A stretch of DNA of 28,018 nt from Desulfosarcina sp. (lineage in GTDB: Bacteria; Desulfobacterota; Desulfobacteria; Desulfobacterales; Desulfosarcinaceae). Positions 26,261-28,018 of this stretch are shown one piece after another. The DNA lies in assembly GCA_018224455.1 (NCBI GenBank), contig JAGTUY010000175.1:1-28018 (forward strand), written 5' to 3'. A program made the position numbers and the translations under genes. The notes under the pieces were generated by a model. That model was given only the letters and a program-made list of their open reading frames with translations. It did not search any database and was not told the DNA's origin. Each line of letters opens with the position of its first letter. Position 1 is the first letter of the stretch.

Positions 26261-26269
26261 GGGGGGGGG
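26261..26269. repeat. Homopolymer of nine G (nine C on the transcribed minus strand)
   Basis: Nine consecutive G at 26261-26269 between rplT and pheS, in non-coding sequence. It is the longest homopolymer I noticed in the window. Such tracts are prone to slippage and to sequencing error. Confidence 0.8.
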
Positions 26270-26321
26270 CAGCGGGAGGATAACGATTCGTGCGGCATTC
26301 ACCGCGACAGGTCAACCCGGC

Positions 26322-26672
26322 TTAACCCTGCTGTGACGCCAGCGCGGCAATCTGGGCAAATCCAGAGGGATCGGATATTGCAAGATCGGCGAGCACCTTC
26401 CGATCCAGGTTCACATCGGCCTTCTTCAGGCCGCTGATGAACCGGCTGTAAGAAAGGTCGTTCATGCGCGCCGCTGCATTGATGCGTGCAATCCACAGTC
26501 GACGGAATTGGCGCTTGCGCTGTTTTCGATCCCGATAGGCATAGTTGAGGGCCTTGTCTACCGTGTCTGCCGCGGTCCGAAACAGTTTGCTATGTCCGCC
26601 GCGAAATCCTTTGGCCAGTTTTAAGACTTTCCGACGGCGTCTTCTCGCCTTGAAGCCTCTTTTAATTCGCAT
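26322..26672 (-). CDS. rplT: 50S ribosomal protein L20
   Basis: 116 residues from the ATG at 26672, which has an AAGGAG site 8 nt upstream. The basic N-terminal extension RIKRGFKARRRRRKVLKLAKGFRG and the globular part with RDRKQRKRQFRRLWIARINAAAR are typical. L20 is an early 50S assembly protein and in E. coli represses rpmI-rplT translation. It follows rpmI in the infC-rpmI-rplT order. An upstream in-frame ATG at 26714 has no ribosome binding site and is rejected. Confidence 0.98.
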   Translation of the reverse strand: MRIKRGFKARRRRRKVLKLAKGFRGGHSKLFRTAADTVDKALNYAYRDRKQRKRQFRRLWIARINAAARMNDLSYSRFISGLKKADVNLDRKVLADLAISDPSGFAQIAALASQQG

Positions 26673-26781
26673 GATTTCATCTCCTTGCTGACAGGACCAC
26701 CGTGCTACCCGCACCTGAATCGTTCCTCAGATGCCACCCATCGGCGAAGCCTGCTCTAATAGGTTCTCGTTGCACCGTCGG

Positions 26782-26979
26782 TCAACCATTGGGCAAAAGG
26801 AGCCGGACTTCTCTCATGTCGCTCTTTTTGACCAGCTGCATCTTCTTCAGGGAGCGTTTACGTTTCCGGGACTTGCTCGTCAGGATGTGACTGTGGTGAG
26901 ACTTTGCAAACGTGTATCGGCCGGACCCGGTCTTCTTGAACCGTTTTGCGGCCGCCCGGTTGGTTTTAATTTTCGGCAT
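26782..26979 (-). CDS. rpmI: 50S ribosomal protein L35
   Basis: 65 residues, full length for L35. MPKIKTNRAAAKRFKKTGSG, the HILTSKSRKRKRSL segment and the LLP end are conserved. The ATG has a GGAGA site 5-6 nt upstream. It sits between infC and rplT, the standard order; the 179-bp gap before it carries a strong hairpin. Confidence 0.97.
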   Translation of the reverse strand: MPKIKTNRAAAKRFKKTGSGRYTFAKSHHSHILTSKSRKRKRSLKKMQLVKKSDMREVRLLLPNG

Positions 26980-27057
26980 GGTTTCTCTCCTTGAACAAAA
27001 AATTGATCGTCATTCTGAATTTATAAATCGGACGAAAAACAGATCTCAAAAACCGAT

Positions 27058-27086
27058 GGCGTGAACGGAAGACAAGCGTTCACGCC
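27058..27086 (-). promoter_or_regulatory. Perfect 10-bp stem-loop between infC and rpmI
   Basis: 27058-27067 pairs perfectly with 27077-27086 around a 9-nt loop. On the minus strand it is followed by ATCGG and five T, so it could act as a partial terminator/attenuator or as an mRNA processing site ahead of rpmI-rplT. L20-dependent control of this junction is known in E. coli and B. subtilis; the mechanism here is inferred only from position. Confidence 0.55.
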
Positions 27087-27158
27087 AACTGTTGAGGCAA
27101 TCTGTTTCTTTTCTTGCGGGTCATGGCCTGAGCGCCCGAAATCCGTTGCCGCTACCCG

Positions 27159-27725
27159 TCATTGGCCGGATGGCGCCACCTGGGATCTGGGAGCAAGCAC
27201 CATCATCATCGTCCGCCCTTCGAACTTGGGATATTGCTCCACAACGGCGATCTCTTCGAGTTCAGTGGCAATTTGCTGCAACAGCGCTCTTCCACGGTCT
27301 GAAAGCGTGATTTCGCGGCCGCGAAACATGACCGTGACCTTGACCTTGTCCTTACGGTCAAGAAATTTGCGGATGTGTCCCATTTTCGTCCCGAGATCAT
27401 GCTCTCCGGTTTTAGGCCGAACCTTGATCTCTTTGAGCTGAAAAGTGGTCTGCTTTTTTTTAGCCTCTTGCTGTTTTTTGGTCTGCTCATACTTGAACCG
27501 CCCGTAATCCATGATTTTACATACCGGCGGTTTTGCATTGGGCGAAATTTCGACAAGATCCAGACCATAATCATTGGCTTTGGCCAACGCCTGATGAATC
27601 GGAAGTACGCCGACCTGGTTTCCCTCCGGGTCAATCAAGCGGACCTCCCTCACCCGGATACCCTGATTGATCCGCGTGGTATCGGGCGGTCTCCTGTCCA
27701 TCTGTCTATATCTGGGACCAGCTAT
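27159..27725 (-). CDS. infC: Translation initiation factor IF-3, probable AUA start
   Basis: 188 residues if begun at the ATA codon at 27725. The N domain (INQGIRVREVRLIDPEGNQVG, then LDLVEISPNAKPPVCKIMDYG), a Lys-rich linker helix (KYEQTKKQQEAKKKQ) and the C domain (KEIKVRPKTGEHDLGTKMGHIRKFL, VMFRGRE) are all present. IF3 keeps 30S subunits free and rejects wrong initiation codons. The first ATG (27701) has no Shine-Dalgarno. An AGGAGGT sits 6 nt before the in-frame ATA eight codons upstream, and no stop lies between them. Rare start codons at infC are known (AUU in E. coli) and allow IF3 to repress its own synthesis. No thrS precedes it. Confidence 0.93.
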   Translation of the reverse strand: MAGPRYRQMDRRPPDTTRINQGIRVREVRLIDPEGNQVGVLPIHQALAKANDYGLDLVEISPNAKPPVCKIMDYGRFKYEQTKKQQEAKKKQTTFQLKEIKVRPKTGEHDLGTKMGHIRKFLDRKDKVKVTVMFRGREITLSDRGRALLQQIATELEEIAVVEQYPKFEGRTMMMVLAPRSQVAPSGQ

Positions 27726-27731
27726 ACGTCC

Positions 27732-27738
27732 ACCTCCT
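27732..27738 (-). promoter_or_regulatory. Shine-Dalgarno of infC that decides the start
   Basis: AGGAGGT on the minus strand, full complementarity to the 16S 3' end. It is 6 nt before ATA (27723-27725) and 30 nt before the first ATG, so it supports initiation at ATA. Confidence 0.75.
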
Positions 27739-27816
27739 GAAGCCTTAAACGTTCGGTTTTCTTTACCCCGCCAATCATCGACAGGCCTATCTATCCACCC
27801 TGACTCGAACCACCAG

Positions 27817-27846
27817 ACGATAATCCGATACTAAACTTTATTCCAA
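27817..27846 (-). promoter_or_regulatory. Weak candidate promoter for the infC-rpmI-rplT-pheST operon
   Basis: TTGGAA (27841-27846), an 18-bp spacer and TATCGT (27817-27822) lie in the AT-richer stretch upstream of infC. A second possibility is TTGCAT with TATATT 15 bp apart slightly upstream. A promoter is needed here, but the exact site is uncertain. Confidence 0.25.
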
Positions 27847-27883
27847 TATATGACGTCGCCGGCAAATGCAAGAAAAAAATGGC

Positions 27884-27979
27884 TTACGCGTTCACGGGTT
27901 CAGGGTTATGGTCAAAGACAATAAGGGTTCCCGTGCTTTGGTGGACGCGGCCCACCCCCGTCAGATGGTTTAGGTCCAT
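27884..27979 (-). other. Short unrecognised open frame upstream of infC, possible gene remnant
   Basis: A 31-codon frame from an ATG at 27979 to a TAA at 27884-27886. It has no clear ribosome binding site and the frame upstream is closed by a stop. It could be the C-terminal remnant of a frameshifted gene or chance. I do not recognise the sequence. Bases 27739-28018 otherwise hold only the infC leader and weak promoter candidates. Confidence 0.2.
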
Positions 27980-28018
27980 GAGCGGTCATGCAGATAGCGC
28001 CTGCGCCAAGGTGTAGCG

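Overview
The window is a chromosomal housekeeping region of a Gram-negative bacterium, most likely a deltaproteobacterial (Desulfobacterota, Desulfobacterales/Desulfosarcina-like) sulfate reducer. This rests on the order DUF4390-ntrY-ntrX-rsmD-coaD, a LysR regulator resembling the selenium-metabolism-associated family of such anaerobes, lpxC (outer-membrane lipid A), moderately high GC, and the style of the proteins. Taxonomy is inferred from protein character, not from a search.

Layout. (1) 1-2051, minus strand: an oligopeptide-type ABC transporter binding protein broken after about 125 matching residues, preceded in transcription order by the comM/yifB-like AAA+ gene. (2) 2216-9436, plus strand: lpxC, then DUF4390, an NtrY-like sensor kinase, an NtrX/NtrC-like response regulator, rsmD, coaD and a LysR regulator. 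The last five genes are tightly packed or overlapping. (3) 22322 down to 9488, minus strand: a long nusA-infB superoperon with its own consensus promoter, reading tRNA-Gly(CCC), rimP, nusA, infB, DUF503 (ylxP), rbfA, nrnA-like DHH phosphoesterase, truB, rpsO, pnp, M16 peptidase, dut, MBL-fold hydrolase. (4) 27725 down to 22319, minus strand: infC, rpmI, rplT, pheS, pheT, merR-like regulator.

Blocks 3 and 4 encode translation initiation (IF2, IF3, RbfA, RimP), transcription elongation (NusA), ribosomal proteins (S15, L20, L35), Phe-tRNA synthetase, tRNA modification (TruB) and RNA turnover (PNPase, nanoRNase). Block 2 links lipid A commitment, a two-component system, rRNA methylation and CoA synthesis.

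Most of the window is ordinary core genome, and I see no CRISPR, prophage, defence island or obviously new multi-gene system. The points worth a second look are regulatory or structural. The NtrX-like regulator has lost the GAFTGA sigma-54 contact motif. infC is best explained by an AUA start codon with a perfect Shine-Dalgarno. A terminator sits directly before the rimP ribosome binding site, downstream of a tRNA. A perfect 10-bp stem lies between infC and rpmI, and a G9 tract lies before pheS. Both window ends look like disrupted or rearranged sequence.
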